A DNA stretch of 64,000 bases from Neobacillus cucumis (lineage in GTDB: Bacteria; Bacillota; Bacilli; Bacillales_B; DSM-18226): contig NZ_JAEHGC010000002.1 of the NCBI RefSeq assembly GCF_016107705.1, positions 586,024 through 650,023 of the forward strand. Reading direction: 5' to 3'. The notes under the pieces are model-generated. The model ran no database searches. It was given only the letters and a program-made list of their open reading frames with translations, and had not been told where the DNA came from. The position numbers and the translations under genes are program-made. Numbering within the stretch: the stretch's first letter is position 1; the number at the start of each line of letters is the position of its first letter. Shown here one piece after another: positions 30,086-37,996 of the stretch.

Positions 30086-30195
30086 ATTATACATAGACAA
30101 CTAATTTGAATTTTAGAACGGATCACCTGAGCATAAATCCTATAGGATTAAATAACTACTGTTGGCCTACATACACCTTAAGCTAAGGGAAAATA

Positions 30196-30240
30196 TTGTT
30201 TAAGATATCGGCTGTCATTTAGGCAGCTGATTTTTTTATA
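30196..30240 (+). terminator. Terminator-like hairpin, repeat-family member
   Basis: GGCTGTCATTTAGGCAGCTG followed by ATTTTTTTAT. Confidence 0.6.
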
Positions 30241-30326
30241 TGGACTCATAATAGGAGAGGGATATTTCTTTTAGTTCTTGAATAAAGATGATAAAAAAAG
30301 AAGTGGTGAGATAAATAGGACAGAAA

Positions 30327-31124
30327 ATGACGTTCTCTTTAGATAGTAAAATAGAAAAAAGCATAATCGATAGACTTCGGAGTGAAGGTTGTATTTTTGC
30401 TGAAGAAGAAACACAGTTACTGATCTCAGAAGCTAGCAGTGTAGAAGACTTAATGAAAATGGTAGAAATACGTGCCAGTGGGTTACCACTTGAATATGTA
30501 CTTGGATTTACAATGTTTTACGGCCAACGGATAATAGTAGAACGGGGGGTTTTTATACCACGCCAACGTACAGTGTTTCTGGTTAAGCATACAGAAGCAC
30601 TAACCCGCATTGGTGATATTGTTATTGATTTATGTTGTGGGTCTGGTGCTGTGGGTGCTGTAATCGCAACGGACGTGAATAAAATTTCATTACACTCCGT
30701 TGATATCGATCCAGTCGCAGTAAAGTGTGCCTCCCGTAACATAGCAGACATTGGAGGACACGTTTATAAAGGGGACTTGTATAATGCATTGCCCTGTTCA
30801 TTGAGAGGGCGTGTAAACATAATAGTGGCCAACGTACCATATGTTCCTACTGATGCAATAAAGCTGCTTCCTCAGGAGGCACGCTTATATGAACCAAAAG
30901 TGGCACTTGACGGAGGAAAGGATGGACTAGACCTCCAGCGTAAGGTAGCGGAAGGGGCTCCTCGCTGGCTTGCTCCTGGAGGACATCTTTTGGTAGAGAC
31001 GAGCAAAAGGCAAGCAGCTAAAACCTTTGAAATCTTTACCAATGCTGGACTAATGACCAAAATAGCGAGGGATGAAGAATTAGATGCAACAGTTGTTATA
31101 GGAACAAATTCAGGCAAAGGGTAA
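30327..31124 (+). CDS. PrmC/HemK-like protein N5-glutamine methyltransferase
   Basis: 265-residue class I SAM-dependent methyltransferase. SAM-binding motif I is DLCCGSGAVGAVI (about 102-114), motif II is SVDIDPVAV, and the catalytic NPPY is replaced by NVPY (NVPYVPTDAIKLLPQEARLYEP). This matches the PrmC-related family found beside true PrmC. The Tyr and first Asn remain, so a glutamine or similar amide could still be methylated. Base composition (more GC in CGT/GGG-rich parts) differs slightly from neighbours, so transfer is possible. The ribosome site AGGA is weak. Confidence 0.85.
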   Translation: MTFSLDSKIEKSIIDRLRSEGCIFAEEETQLLISEASSVEDLMKMVEIRASGLPLEYVLGFTMFYGQRIIVERGVFIPRQRTVFLVKHTEALTRIGDIVIDLCCGSGAVGAVIATDVNKISLHSVDIDPVAVKCASRNIADIGGHVYKGDLYNALPCSLRGRVNIIVANVPYVPTDAIKLLPQEARLYEPKVALDGGKDGLDLQRKVAEGAPRWLAPGGHLLVETSKRQAAKTFEIFTNAGLMTKIARDEELDATVVIGTNSGKG

Positions 31125-31137
31125 CTACAAAATAAGA

Positions 31138-31166
31138 CCCCTGTTCAAATAACGGGTGCGCTTAAA
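31138..31166 (+). repeat. Hairpin A copy of the dispersed element
   Basis: TGTTCAAATAACGGGTGCGC, core ACGGGTGC at 31152-31159. Confidence 0.6.
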
Positions 31167-31278
31167 AGAATGAGATATTTAATGCATTGCGAGAATAAGC
31201 AAACCTTCGCCCAAATATCTTTTGTTCCATAGGAATATTGTGATTCCTATTCAATCCCTCACTATTTTAATAGGTATT

Positions 31279-31503
31279 TTATTTGACCAAGATCTTTTCA
31301 CTAACAATCCGTACATATCGAACTAAAGTTGAATTGATCATATAATTACCTTGTTCATTGTTCACTTTAAAGTATTTGTTATGATCCATCTTTTTAATTA
31401 TTTCTTGTTCAACATCTTCTTTTTTCACTTCTAAATCTTTTATCAATTTTTCGGTTATTATTTCATGATCAAACGTATAGCAAACTGTAAATTCCTTCAA
31501 CAT
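31279..31503 (-). CDS. Small hypothetical protein (74 aa)
   Basis: Soluble alpha/beta product (MLKEFTVCYTFDHEIITEKL at the start). GAAAGGAAAA precedes the ATG. Unknown family. It reads toward the PrmC-like gene and is followed on its own strand by no clear terminator. Confidence 0.6.
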   Translation of the reverse strand: MLKEFTVCYTFDHEIITEKLIKDLEVKKEDVEQEIIKKMDHNKYFKVNNEQGNYMINSTLVRYVRIVSEKILVK

Positions 31504-31598
31504 TAATTTTCCTTTCTATTATCATGATGATGACAAAAAGAACGTCATCTTTTGAAACAGTACATTTATAAAATTCATATATGTTAAGAGATTGGTTA

Positions 31599-31778
31599 TT
31601 ATTTAGTTTTGCCTTTCAAAGACCTTACACATGATATAGCAATCCATAGTGAAATAATGAAGGAGAGTATACCTGCAATTTCATTACTTACCCGATGCTT
31701 CTGATTAAAAAAAATTTCATACGTACCATATACAAAACCTAAACAAATTAATATTATGTCATGTATAGAAATCTTCAT
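31599..31778 (-). CDS. Small two-TM membrane protein (59 aa)
   Basis: Two hydrophobic helices (IILICLGFVYGTYEIFF and IAGILSFIISLWIAISCV) joined by a basic loop NQKHRVSNE. AAAGGAGTAAAG five to six nt before the ATG is a good ribosome site. Unknown family. Same strand and just upstream of the 74-aa gene, with which it may be co-transcribed. Confidence 0.65.
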   Translation of the reverse strand: MKISIHDIILICLGFVYGTYEIFFNQKHRVSNEIAGILSFIISLWIAISCVRSLKGKTK

Positions 31779-32022
31779 TTCTTTACTCCTTTACCCAAAT
31801 GAAAGAGAAAAGTAAATTCCTTTCGAGATTTATGTAACGATTATGTAACATTTCTGTAATAATTGATATAGTTTTGATGAAGTTTTTTAAAATAGATTCT
31901 AAAGAATCATTTATTGGATAATTTTGTTATTTAATAGTTCGAAAGTATTATCGATTAATCGATAATTGCTTTAAGGAAAACTCTTTAACTGATTGGAATT
32001 TATTGTGAAAGTAGGTGTTTTT

Positions 32023-32088
32023 ATGTTAATTCCAGAGATAAGTCCTGAAGATTTGAAATTGAAGGTACATAGAGAAATTCACTTATGA
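32023..32088 (+). pseudogene. Truncated 5' gene fragment (21 codons)
   Basis: GTAGGTG precedes ATG 32023 and the frame MLIPEISPEDLKLKV stops after 21 codons. The sequence resembles the first residues of a rhodanese-like domain. It is probably the stump of a deleted gene. Otherwise the 415-bp gap 31779-32193 shows nothing. Confidence 0.3.
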
Positions 32089-32193
32089 TTGATGGAAAGC
32101 ATTTTAATGAGTATTATATGTCTAAATTATTATGAGTTTCTTTACTCCGTAAAAGGGAGTATTGATATATTTAAAAATGAATGGAGTGTATTC

Positions 32194-32742
32194 ATGATTA
32201 TCAACGAGAAAGATTTCAATGTGAGAGATTTAACGTACACGATTAGATCTGCGATTAAAAGTGATGCAAAAAACTTATCAGAATTAAGATTACAGATTGA
32301 TGGAGAAACCGAAAATATGGACAGAGAAAAAGGAGAGGCGTTCATTGATCAAACTGGTTTTGAAAAAATAATTGCAACGGATACGAACCATCCTAAAAAC
32401 TTATTTCTAGTTGCAGAGATGGATGGGAGATTAGTAGGGTATTCCCGTTGTGAAGGAAGTGATTTAAAAAGATTCGCCCATAAAGTGGAATTTGGATTAG
32501 GGGTATTGAAGGATTTCTGGGGATATGGGATCGGGAAAAATCTGTTAAAAGAAACGATTTCTTGGGCTGACGGGAACGAGATTAAAAAAATTGTGTTATA
32601 TGGTGTTTTGGAAACGAATGAAAAAGCGATTGAACTCTATAAAAAACTCGGTTTTGAAATCGAAGGTTTAATGAAAAAAGATAGAATCCTTTCTGACGGA
32701 AAATACTATAACACGTATATAATGGGAAGATTTCAAAAATAA
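32194..32742 (+). CDS. GNAT family N-acetyltransferase
   Basis: 182 residues. The acetyl-CoA binding motif is in GVLKDFWGYGIGKNLLKETI, followed by VLETNEKAIELYKKLGFEIEG, the classic motif B. AATGGAGTG before ATG 32194 sets the start. The 35 in-frame residues before it are not expected to be translated. Substrate unknown (ribosomal protein, amino acid or drug type). Confidence 0.88.
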   Translation: MIINEKDFNVRDLTYTIRSAIKSDAKNLSELRLQIDGETENMDREKGEAFIDQTGFEKIIATDTNHPKNLFLVAEMDGRLVGYSRCEGSDLKRFAHKVEFGLGVLKDFWGYGIGKNLLKETISWADGNEIKKIVLYGVLETNEKAIELYKKLGFEIEGLMKKDRILSDGKYYNTYIMGRFQK

Positions 32743-32786
32743 TTCCAAATCTAACTTGTACTTCATCAATTTGTCCTACATATATT

Positions 32787-32826
32787 TTTAGATTTTCAGC
32801 TGTCATTTGGTAGCTGTGCTTTTAAA
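32787..32826 (+). terminator. Terminator-like hairpin, repeat-family member
   Basis: CAGCTGTCATTTGGTAGCTG followed by TGCTTTT. Confidence 0.55.
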
Positions 32827-32914
32827 TTCAACCAAACATGGTTAGTGAATCAATGACTTTGGATAGAATTTAATATTAAGAGTGGATATTAAAAGTAAAG
32901 GGGGAGATTTATTA

Positions 32915-33316
32915 ATGTCAGTTATGAATGCAAAAACGTTGGGAATATCAATTAATTGTCAACCTAAAGATGTTTATGAGTACATAACAAATCCTGAAAA
33001 CCTTTCAGAATGGGCAACAACATTTTCTTTTTCAGTCAAAAAGTCTGAGCTCGGTGAATGGATTGTAGAAACTCCAGAAGGCGAAATGAAAATCGAATAT
33101 GTAGAAAAGAATGAATTTGGAGTGGCCGACCATTATGTGATCACACCACAAGGGCAAAAAATATATAATCCAATGAGAGTGTTCCCAAACAGCACTGGAT
33201 GTGAAGTGATTTTTACTATATTTCAGGTTTCTGGTATGTCTGATGTTAAGTTTTTAGAAGATGCAAAATTGGTTGAGCGAGATTTAAAAAGCCTAAAAGA
33301 TGTTATGGAGAAGTAG
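32915..33316 (+). CDS. SRPBCC (START-like) domain protein
   Basis: 133 residues that form one hydrophobic-ligand-binding START-like fold (SINCQPKDVYEYITNPENLS, with WIVETPEGEMKIEYVE and the C-terminal helix VERDLKSLKDVMEK). AAAGGGGGAG before ATG 32915 sets the start. The ligand is unknown. A second SRPBCC gene of the AHSA1 branch lies at 61623. Confidence 0.8.
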   Translation: MSVMNAKTLGISINCQPKDVYEYITNPENLSEWATTFSFSVKKSELGEWIVETPEGEMKIEYVEKNEFGVADHYVITPQGQKIYNPMRVFPNSTGCEVIFTIFQVSGMSDVKFLEDAKLVERDLKSLKDVMEK

Positions 33317-33339
33317 AAGTTAATTAAAAGCATTTTCTG

Positions 33340-33410
33340 ATCTAACGGGGCCTTTATTTCAACAGGAGTATAGCCTTTTTCTTATGCAGCTAACGAGGTC
33401 AGGTTATTTT
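33340..33410 (+). repeat. Copies of the hairpin C motif
   Basis: CTAACGGGGCCTTTATTTCA at 33342 and, 45 bp on, CTAACGAGGTCAGGTTA, both variants of the CTAACGGGGCAGGTTAG palindrome. Confidence 0.5.
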
Positions 33411-33512
33411 TGTTCTATGCGCTCTGTTGTTAAAGGAAATTATATATTTAATACCTATCATTATTCAACGGGACAGAAGAATCAAAATTCAAGGATAAAA
33501 GGATGTATAGTT

Positions 33513-34082
33513 ATGACAAACAACGTGAAACAGAGAAGAATAATTTTAGATTTAGCAGTTACTTTAGATGGTTTTATTGAAGGAAAAAATGGAGAAGTTG
33601 ATTGGTGCATTATGGACCCTGATATGGGGTTTACTGATTTCTTAAATCAAATTGATACTATTTTATATGGTAGAAAAAGCTACGATTTATGGGGACAATA
33701 TATTCCGAAAAATGAAGACCCTGATACCGAAAAGGAAATTTGGAAATTGGTTCATAGTAAAAAGAAATATGTTTTTTCCAGAACACAAAAAGAGACTAGT
33801 GATCAAGCAATATTTATTAATGATAATATTCTTGAAGAAGTAAATAAATTGAAGAAAAAGTCTGGTAAAGACATCTGGCTATATGGTGGAGCAAGTCTTA
33901 TTACAACTTTTATAAAGTTGGGACTTGTTGATGAATTTAGATTATCTATTCACCCTGTTGTTTTGGGAGAAGGAAAACCGTTGTTTATTGATTTAAAACA
34001 GAGGATAAATTTAAAAATGGTTAATACAAAAACATTTTCCTCTGGCGTTGTGCAAATAATCTATCATTGGAATGCTGACTAA
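33513..34082 (+). CDS. RibD C-terminal / dihydrofolate reductase-like protein
   Basis: 189-residue NADPH-dependent reductase fold (ILDLAVTLDGFIEGKNGEVD at the start, DTILYGRKSYDLWG, and the cofactor motif KDIWLYGGASLITTFIKLGL). Same family as YwjB/YyaP of Bacillus subtilis. The start at ATG 33513 follows AAAGGATG. The frame is open back to 33384 without a ribosome site. Confidence 0.88.
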   Translation: MTNNVKQRRIILDLAVTLDGFIEGKNGEVDWCIMDPDMGFTDFLNQIDTILYGRKSYDLWGQYIPKNEDPDTEKEIWKLVHSKKKYVFSRTQKETSDQAIFINDNILEEVNKLKKKSGKDIWLYGGASLITTFIKLGLVDEFRLSIHPVVLGEGKPLFIDLKQRINLKMVNTKTFSSGVVQIIYHWNAD

Positions 34083-34131
34083 AAAATCTTTCACTCCAAG
34101 GTAATACTCGACAGTAGTTTCACCCATTAAA

Positions 34132-34169
34132 ATTAAGGGGAATCCATAAATAATGGGTTCCCCTTAATA
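34132..34169. terminator. Strong hairpin after the reductase gene
   Basis: ATTAAGGGGAA-TCC and GGG-TTCCCCTTAAT arms, with no long T-run. It could act on both strands. Confidence 0.65.
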
Positions 34170-34384
34170 TTATGGAATTATCAACATTAAATTTTAACAG
34201 AGCCGTTCTATTAATTGTTGTAGGAGATTTAGTTTACCCCAAATTTTGTTAATTAACTCAAAACTGCATTTATATATTATCCAAAATCTGTTAAAATATT
34301 ACTAATAAAGGGAGATTACCAGAATGGTTTTGGGTTTGGATTTCTTTTTTTGTAGAGATCAATACCCAAAGGAGGGGAAGAATT

Positions 34385-34579
34385 GTGTTTTGGATAATGG
34401 TGGTTCTATTGTTCGTCATAATAATAGTATTTGAAGAGGCAGCCAGCTATTTTTGGAAGCAATATTTATTTGGTCCCAGTAATAAAAGTCGAAGAAAATG
34501 GATGATGAAGGCTTTAACTTTTCTAAGGAAAAAACCGCAAAAAGAAATACGTGAATTGAAGAAAGAAAAGAGTTCATAA
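34385..34579 (+). CDS. Small single-TM protein with basic tail
   Basis: 64 residues: GTG start at 34385 after AAAGGAGGGG, one TM helix (MVVLLFVIIIVFEEAASYF) and a very basic C-terminus (RRKWMMKALTFLRKKPQK). Unknown function. Confidence 0.65.
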   Translation: MFWIMVVLLFVIIIVFEEAASYFWKQYLFGPSNKSRRKWMMKALTFLRKKPQKEIRELKKEKSS

Positions 34580-34746
34580 GCATTGGAAAATCGGAGATAA
34601 TGGGAGCTTGTGTTCAGGAAGGATTGCTGCGGCGATCTTTTTTTATTTACAACAACTTTACAATAATCTACTTGAAAGAAGAATATAAGTGAATTATTAT
34701 ATAAGCAGTTAGTTATATGTTTATGTGTAAAAAATGGGGTGCAATA

Positions 34747-35094
34747 ATGTTAAAATCCACCGTCGATATAGACCAAGCTGCTAATGTTTTTAAACTATTA
34801 GGTGATAAAACACGATTAACCATCGTTGGCATTTTAAAACAACGTGAATGTTGCGTTTGTGAACTGCTCGAAATCTTTGATACGAGTCAGCCGTCCATCA
34901 GCCAACATCTTCGCAAATTAAAAGATGCAGGACTCCTTAAAGAAGAACGAAGAGGCCAATGGGTTTATTATTCCTTGAATCACCAAAGTGGTTTATATGA
35001 CCTTATCGATGAAATTTTAAAGCATGTGCCTGAACAAGTGGAAAAAATCAAACAAATTGAAAAAAACAACCCTACGCTTCGTTGTGGTTGCTAA
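34747..35094 (+). CDS. arsR: ArsR-family arsenic-responsive repressor (first copy)
   Basis: 115-residue winged-helix repressor. The metal site at the start of the recognition region is ECCVCELLEIF (Cys35, Cys36, Cys38), the arsenite-binding type, and the HTH is SQPSISQHLRKLKDAGLL. It starts at ATG 34747 after GGGGTG. It heads the plus-strand operon arsR-aquaporin-arsC-(HesB-like selenoprotein). It should dissociate from DNA on binding As(III) or Sb(III). A partial palindrome ATATAAGCAGTTAGTTATAT 30 bp upstream may be its operator. Confidence 0.93.
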   Translation: MLKSTVDIDQAANVFKLLGDKTRLTIVGILKQRECCVCELLEIFDTSQPSISQHLRKLKDAGLLKEERRGQWVYYSLNHQSGLYDLIDEILKHVPEQVEKIKQIEKNNPTLRCGC

Positions 35095-35125
35095 GCAATT
35101 AAATCATCAAGGAGATTAGTACAGC

Positions 35126-35767
35126 ATGAAAAAAAAGTTAATCAGCGAATTTTTAGGAACCTATTTTTTGGTTTTTGCTGGAACGGGTGCCGTTGTAATC
35201 GACGACATTACGAAGAGTTTAACCCATGTAGGTGTAGCTCTAACATTTGGACTTGTCGTTATGGCTTTAATTTTTGCGTTTGGTCATCTTTCTGGTGCTC
35301 ACTTTAATCCAGCGGTTACGATTGCATTTTTAATACATGGAGATATAAATAGGCGGGAAGCTATTCCTTATATTGTCATTCAAATCATTGCAGGGATTGC
35401 TGCAAGTGCAACGTTGTTGGGTTTATTTGGTAATGTCGCAGCGCTCGGCACCACATTACCAAGAGGTTCATGGGAACAATCATTTATTTTGGAATTAATC
35501 CTTACATTTTTCTTGATGATGGTTATATTCGGGTCAGCTGTTCATGGTAAAGCTGTCAAATCCTTTGCAGGAATTGCGATAGGTGCAACAGTCGGGTTAG
35601 AAGCCATGTTTGCAGGACCGATTTGTGGTGCATCCATGAACCCTGCCAGATCCATTGGCCCTGCACTTGTATCAGGAACAACACAGCATTTATGGGTGTA
35701 TATTGTCGCAACGATAGTAGGTGCAAGTATCGCGGCAGTTATTTATAAACAATTACACGAAAAATAA
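35126..35767 (+). CDS. aqpS: Aquaglyceroporin-type MIP channel in the ars operon (AqpS-like)
   Basis: 213 residues, six TM helices and both half-helix NPA boxes ([10 protein letters not shown] and [10 protein letters not shown]). It takes the place of the ArsB or Acr3 pump between arsR and arsC. The same arrangement in Sinorhizobium meliloti lets arsenite made by ArsC leave the cell down its gradient. AAGGAG precedes the ATG. The gap to arsR is 31 bp and to arsC 13 bp, so one transcript is likely. Assignment as the arsenite channel rests on context. Confidence 0.88.
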   Translation: MKKKLISEFLGTYFLVFAGTGAVVIDDITKSLTHVGVALTFGLVVMALIFAFGHLSGAHFNPAVTIAFLIHGDINRREAIPYIVIQIIAGIAASATLLGLFGNVAALGTTLPRGSWEQSFILELILTFFLMMVIFGSAVHGKAVKSFAGIAIGATVGLEAMFAGPICGASMNPARSIGPALVSGTTQHLWVYIVATIVGASIAAVIYKQLHEK

Positions 35768-35780
35768 AGGAGAATACATC

Positions 35781-36200
35781 ATGACAAAAAAAACAATCTA
35801 TTTTCTCTGTACTGGTAACTCTTGCCGCAGTCAAATGGCAGAAGGTTGGGCTAAAAAAATTTTAGGCGATGAATGGGAAGTTAAAAGTGCTGGACTTGAA
35901 GCACACGGATTGAATCCCAATGCCGTAAGAGCAATGAATGAATCTGGGATTGATATATCTAAACAAACATCCGATGTAATCGACCCGGGAATTCTAAATC
36001 ATGCTGATTTAGTTGTGACATTGTGTGGACATGCAGCAGATCACTGTCCTGTGACTCCTCCGGAAGTTAAACGGGTGCACTGGGGATTTGATGATCCTGC
36101 AAAAGCAGAGGGAACAGAAGAAGAAAAATGGGCATTCTTCCAACGTGTCCGTGACCAAATAAAGGACCGTATTAAACGTTTTGCTGAAACTGGAGAATAA
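35781..36200 (+). CDS. arsC: Thioredoxin-dependent arsenate reductase
   Basis: 139 residues of the low-molecular-weight phosphatase-like ArsC family. The P-loop CTGNSCRS starts with nucleophile Cys10, and the redox relay Cys82 and Cys89 lie in [11 protein letters not shown], at the same positions as in plasmid pI258 ArsC. It reduces As(V) to As(III) with thioredoxin. AAAGGAG before ATG 35781 sets the start, after the aquaporin stop codon. The frame is open upstream into the aquaporin gene. Confidence 0.97.
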   Translation: MTKKTIYFLCTGNSCRSQMAEGWAKKILGDEWEVKSAGLEAHGLNPNAVRAMNESGIDISKQTSDVIDPGILNHADLVVTLCGHAADHCPVTPPEVKRVHWGFDDPAKAEGTEEEKWAFFQRVRDQIKDRIKRFAETGE

Positions 36201-36244
36201 TATTAATCAGTAGCAAAGTATGAAAACATAAGGAGGAAATGGAC

Positions 36245-36523
36245 ATGAAAATCACTGATGAAGCGCGTGATGAATTTAAAAAAATGTTCGAAGAAGAGAA
36301 TGCTAAGAATATTCGTATCTTTTTTGATGGCTTTGGCTGAGGACAGCCAAGGATTGGACTGGCTCTGGATGAGCCAGAAGCAGATGATATGATCGTCGTG
36401 ATAAACGATATAAAAGTAGCAATCGATCCTATTATAGAACCGAATACAGAAGACCTTATTCTTGATCGAAGCGGGAATGGAAAAGGGATTTCGATGATAG
36501 GTAATACGGGAAGATGCTGTTAA
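36245..36523 (+). CDS. HesB/IscA-like selenoprotein with in-frame TGA (CC/Se motif family)
   Basis: AAGGAGGAAATGGAC precedes ATG 36245. The frame reads 31 codons, reaches TGA at 36338-36340, and then continues cleanly for 60 codons to TAA: DGFG-Sec-GQPRIGLALDEPE ... GNTGRCC. The sequence fits the small HesB-like (seleno)protein family, in which Sec or Cys sits in GFG(U/C)G and two Cys end the protein. These three positions are equivalent to the three ligand cysteines of IscA. A stable hairpin starts 19 nt after the TGA. It is the last gene of the arsR-aqpS-arsC operon, and a terminator follows. The alternative is a nonsense pseudogene. The selenocysteine machinery lies outside the window. Confidence 0.82.
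36359..36377 (+). promoter_or_regulatory. Bacterial SECIS-like stem-loop
   Basis: CTGGCTC and GAGCCAG form a perfect 7-bp stem closed by the loop TGGAT, lying 26 nt past the TGA. This is within the 16-37 nt range, with a G in the first two loop bases, expected for bSECIS elements. An alternative stem CAGCCA/TGGCT just before it is weaker. Confidence 0.7.
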
Positions 36524-36524
36524 A

Positions 36525-36548
36525 AAAGACCTTTTCAGGTCTTTTTTC
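36525..36548 (+). terminator. Terminator of the ars operon
   Basis: AAAAAAGACCT-TTTC-AGGTCTTTTTT, very strong. Confidence 0.9.
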
Positions 36549-36610
36549 AATTATCCAATTGCTTATCAGGTGAACCTCTAATATGCCAATTGATTTATTA
36601 GGCTGTGTGC

Positions 36611-36799
36611 TTAACAACTACAGCACTCGCAAGTAGTTTTAACCATAATTGCTTTATTTCTTGAATTGAATTTCATAACTATTCTTTGAAATAGTGTATC
36701 CTTTTGCCAATCCTCTAACTTCCAAGCATCTCGAGCCTTTCTTTCTACTTCCTCCTGACGTAATTTCATCATTTGATATACTTCATATTCATTAAACAT
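36611..36799 (-). CDS. Small protein with C-terminal cysteine cluster in the second arsR unit
   Basis: 62 residues: a charged helical body (MMKLRQEEVERKARDAW, KDTLFQRIVMKFNSRNK) and the ending TTCECCSC, with four Cys in the last six residues, fit to bind a thiophilic metal or As(III). AGGGGGAT precedes the ATG. It lies downstream of arsR2 on the same strand but has its own pair of ATCAA-N6-TTGAT operators, so it is probably induced by arsenic separately. I do not know the family. Confidence 0.7.
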   Translation of the reverse strand: MFNEYEVYQMMKLRQEEVERKARDAWKLEDWQKDTLFQRIVMKFNSRNKAIMVKTTCECCSC

Positions 36800-36817
36800 T
36801 ATGAATCCCCCTAATTA

Positions 36818-36855
36818 ATCAAATTATATTGATGTATTAATCAAATAAAGTTGAT
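36818..36855 (-). promoter_or_regulatory. Two ATCAA-N6-TTGAT operators before the Cys-cluster gene
   Basis: Perfect half-site palindromes at 36818-36833 and 36840-36855, centres 22 bp apart (two helix turns), between the small gene and arsR2. They are likely sites for the ArsR2 repressor. Confidence 0.75.
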
Positions 36856-36875
36856 GAATAAAATAAAAAAATTTA

Positions 36876-37199
36876 TCAACAGCTCGGCTTAAATAAGCAA
36901 CAAAGTTCATGTGATAACAAATGGTTGAGTTCTTCTTGATTTAGCTCGTAATAACTCCATGTTCCACGTGTTTCTTTCGTTATAATATTGGCATCTAATA
37001 AAATCTTTAAATGATAAGAGAGCTTTGATTGGGCCATATCCATCATTGGAGCAAGGTCACAAACGCACATAGCACCTTTTTGAGTTAGTATATTCATAAT
37101 CTGAAGTCTCTTTTTATCCGCAATGGCTTTAAATTTTAACTCATATTTTTCAAATACTGAATCTAAGGATATATCCTTTATTTGAATTTCTTCTTTCAT
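36876..37199 (-). CDS. arsR: ArsR-family arsenic-responsive repressor (second copy)
   Basis: 107 residues. The metal site is GAMCVCDLA (Cys45, Cys47), the HTH is MAQSKLSYHLKILLDANII, and the C-terminus carries an extra thiol cluster (ELCCLFKPSC: Cys100, Cys101, Cys107), unlike copy 1. It is divergent from arsI. ATCAA-N6-TTGAT sites lie on both sides of the gene and before arsI, so it most likely represses itself, the Cys-cluster gene and arsI. Confidence 0.93.
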   Translation of the reverse strand: MKEEIQIKDISLDSVFEKYELKFKAIADKKRLQIMNILTQKGAMCVCDLAPMMDMAQSKLSYHLKILLDANIITKETRGTWSYYELNQEELNHLLSHELCCLFKPSC

Positions 37200-37218
37200 C
37201 TTTTCACCTACTTTTTAA

Positions 37219-37293
37219 ATCAAATAATCTTGATATACTCATATTATATCCAATATTTTCATGTGTCAACTGATTAAATCAAAATTAATTGAT
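37219..37293. promoter_or_regulatory. Two ATCAA-N6-TTGAT operators before arsR2
   Basis: Copies at 37219-37234 and 37278-37293. The second is embedded in a longer palindrome (TTAAATCAAAATTAATTGAT). Confidence 0.75.
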
Positions 37294-37346
37294 TTAATTT
37301 TATATCTTATTATATTTCGAAAGCGTTCAAATGTTACAAATTAAAT

Positions 37347-37453
37347 ATCAATTTTTTTTGATAAAGGAGTTGTAATTAGAAAAAGTTGTTAATATACTGT
37401 AACTATAAATCAAAAAAAATTGATTTATGATTTATTAATCAAAAATATTTGAT
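37347..37453 (+). promoter_or_regulatory. Three ATCAA-N6-TTGAT operators before arsI
   Basis: Copies at 37347-37362, 37409-37424 and 37438-37453. The last two are 29 bp apart and cover the region just upstream of the arsI ribosome site. Confidence 0.75.
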
Positions 37454-37488
37454 TAACAAGATGAATAACTATGAGGGAGTTGTTAGGA

Positions 37489-37923
37489 ATGAAGATGCAT
37501 GTTGGAGTTAATGTAACAGATTTAGAAAAGTCAATTGAGTTTTACACAAAAATATTTAATGTTGAGCCCCTTAAAATCAAACCTGGATACGCAAAATTTT
37601 TATTAAATGATCCAGGGCTGAATTTCACATTGAACTTTAAAGATGAAGTATCAGGAAACCAGGTAGGACATTTTGGGTTTCAAGTGGAAAATCGAGATGA
37701 AGTTTTTCAGCACAAAGACCGTCTAGAGAATTTAGGTTTCTTTGCTCGTGAAGAGATGGACGTTACATGCTGTTATGCAACTCAAGATAAATTTTGGGTT
37801 ACAGATCCAGACGGGAACGAATGGGAGTTCTTTTTTACAAAAAGTGATGTAGAGCCTATGACAGCAGAGTCATCATGCTGTGATAATCCTTCAATTAAAG
37901 TAGAAATGAATACTTCCTCCTGA
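37489..37923 (+). CDS. arsI: ArsI/CadI-type C-As lyase
   Basis: 144-residue vicinal-oxygen-chelate dioxygenase that splits the carbon-arsenic bond of trivalent organoarsenicals. The Fe(II) triad is His4, His61 and Glu113 (EWEFFF). The substrate-binding vicinal thiols are Cys94-Cys95 in TCCYATQDKFWVTDPDGNEW. A second Cys pair (SSCCDN) is in the tail. AGGGAGTTGTTAGG precedes ATG 37489, preferred over 37471 because it matches the family N-terminus MKMHVGVNV. It makes methylarsenite or roxarsone(III) into As(III), which the adjacent operon can export. Confidence 0.93.
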   Translation: MKMHVGVNVTDLEKSIEFYTKIFNVEPLKIKPGYAKFLLNDPGLNFTLNFKDEVSGNQVGHFGFQVENRDEVFQHKDRLENLGFFAREEMDVTCCYATQDKFWVTDPDGNEWEFFFTKSDVEPMTAESSCCDNPSIKVEMNTSS

Positions 37924-37950
37924 TGTTCCTAGCTATATATTTGCAACAAG

Positions 37951-37996
37951 AAAACTCGTCTGCCCCTTAAGGATCTCTACAGACGAGTTTTTACTT
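37951..37996. terminator. Bidirectional terminator after arsI
   Basis: AAAACTCGTCTG and CAGACGAGTTTTT arms around 17 nt. Confidence 0.85.

Noticed and set aside
36338..36340. TGA as a simple nonsense mutation in a decayed gene
   Set aside because: The downstream 60 codons show no further damage, the TGA is exactly at the family Sec/Cys position and a SECIS-like hairpin follows. It remains possible until Sec genes are checked.
36203..36550. Long minus-strand ORF opposite the HesB-like gene
   Set aside because: It is antisense to a frame with a strong ribosome site and family-like protein on both sides of the TGA. Its own product looks random and it has no ribosome site.
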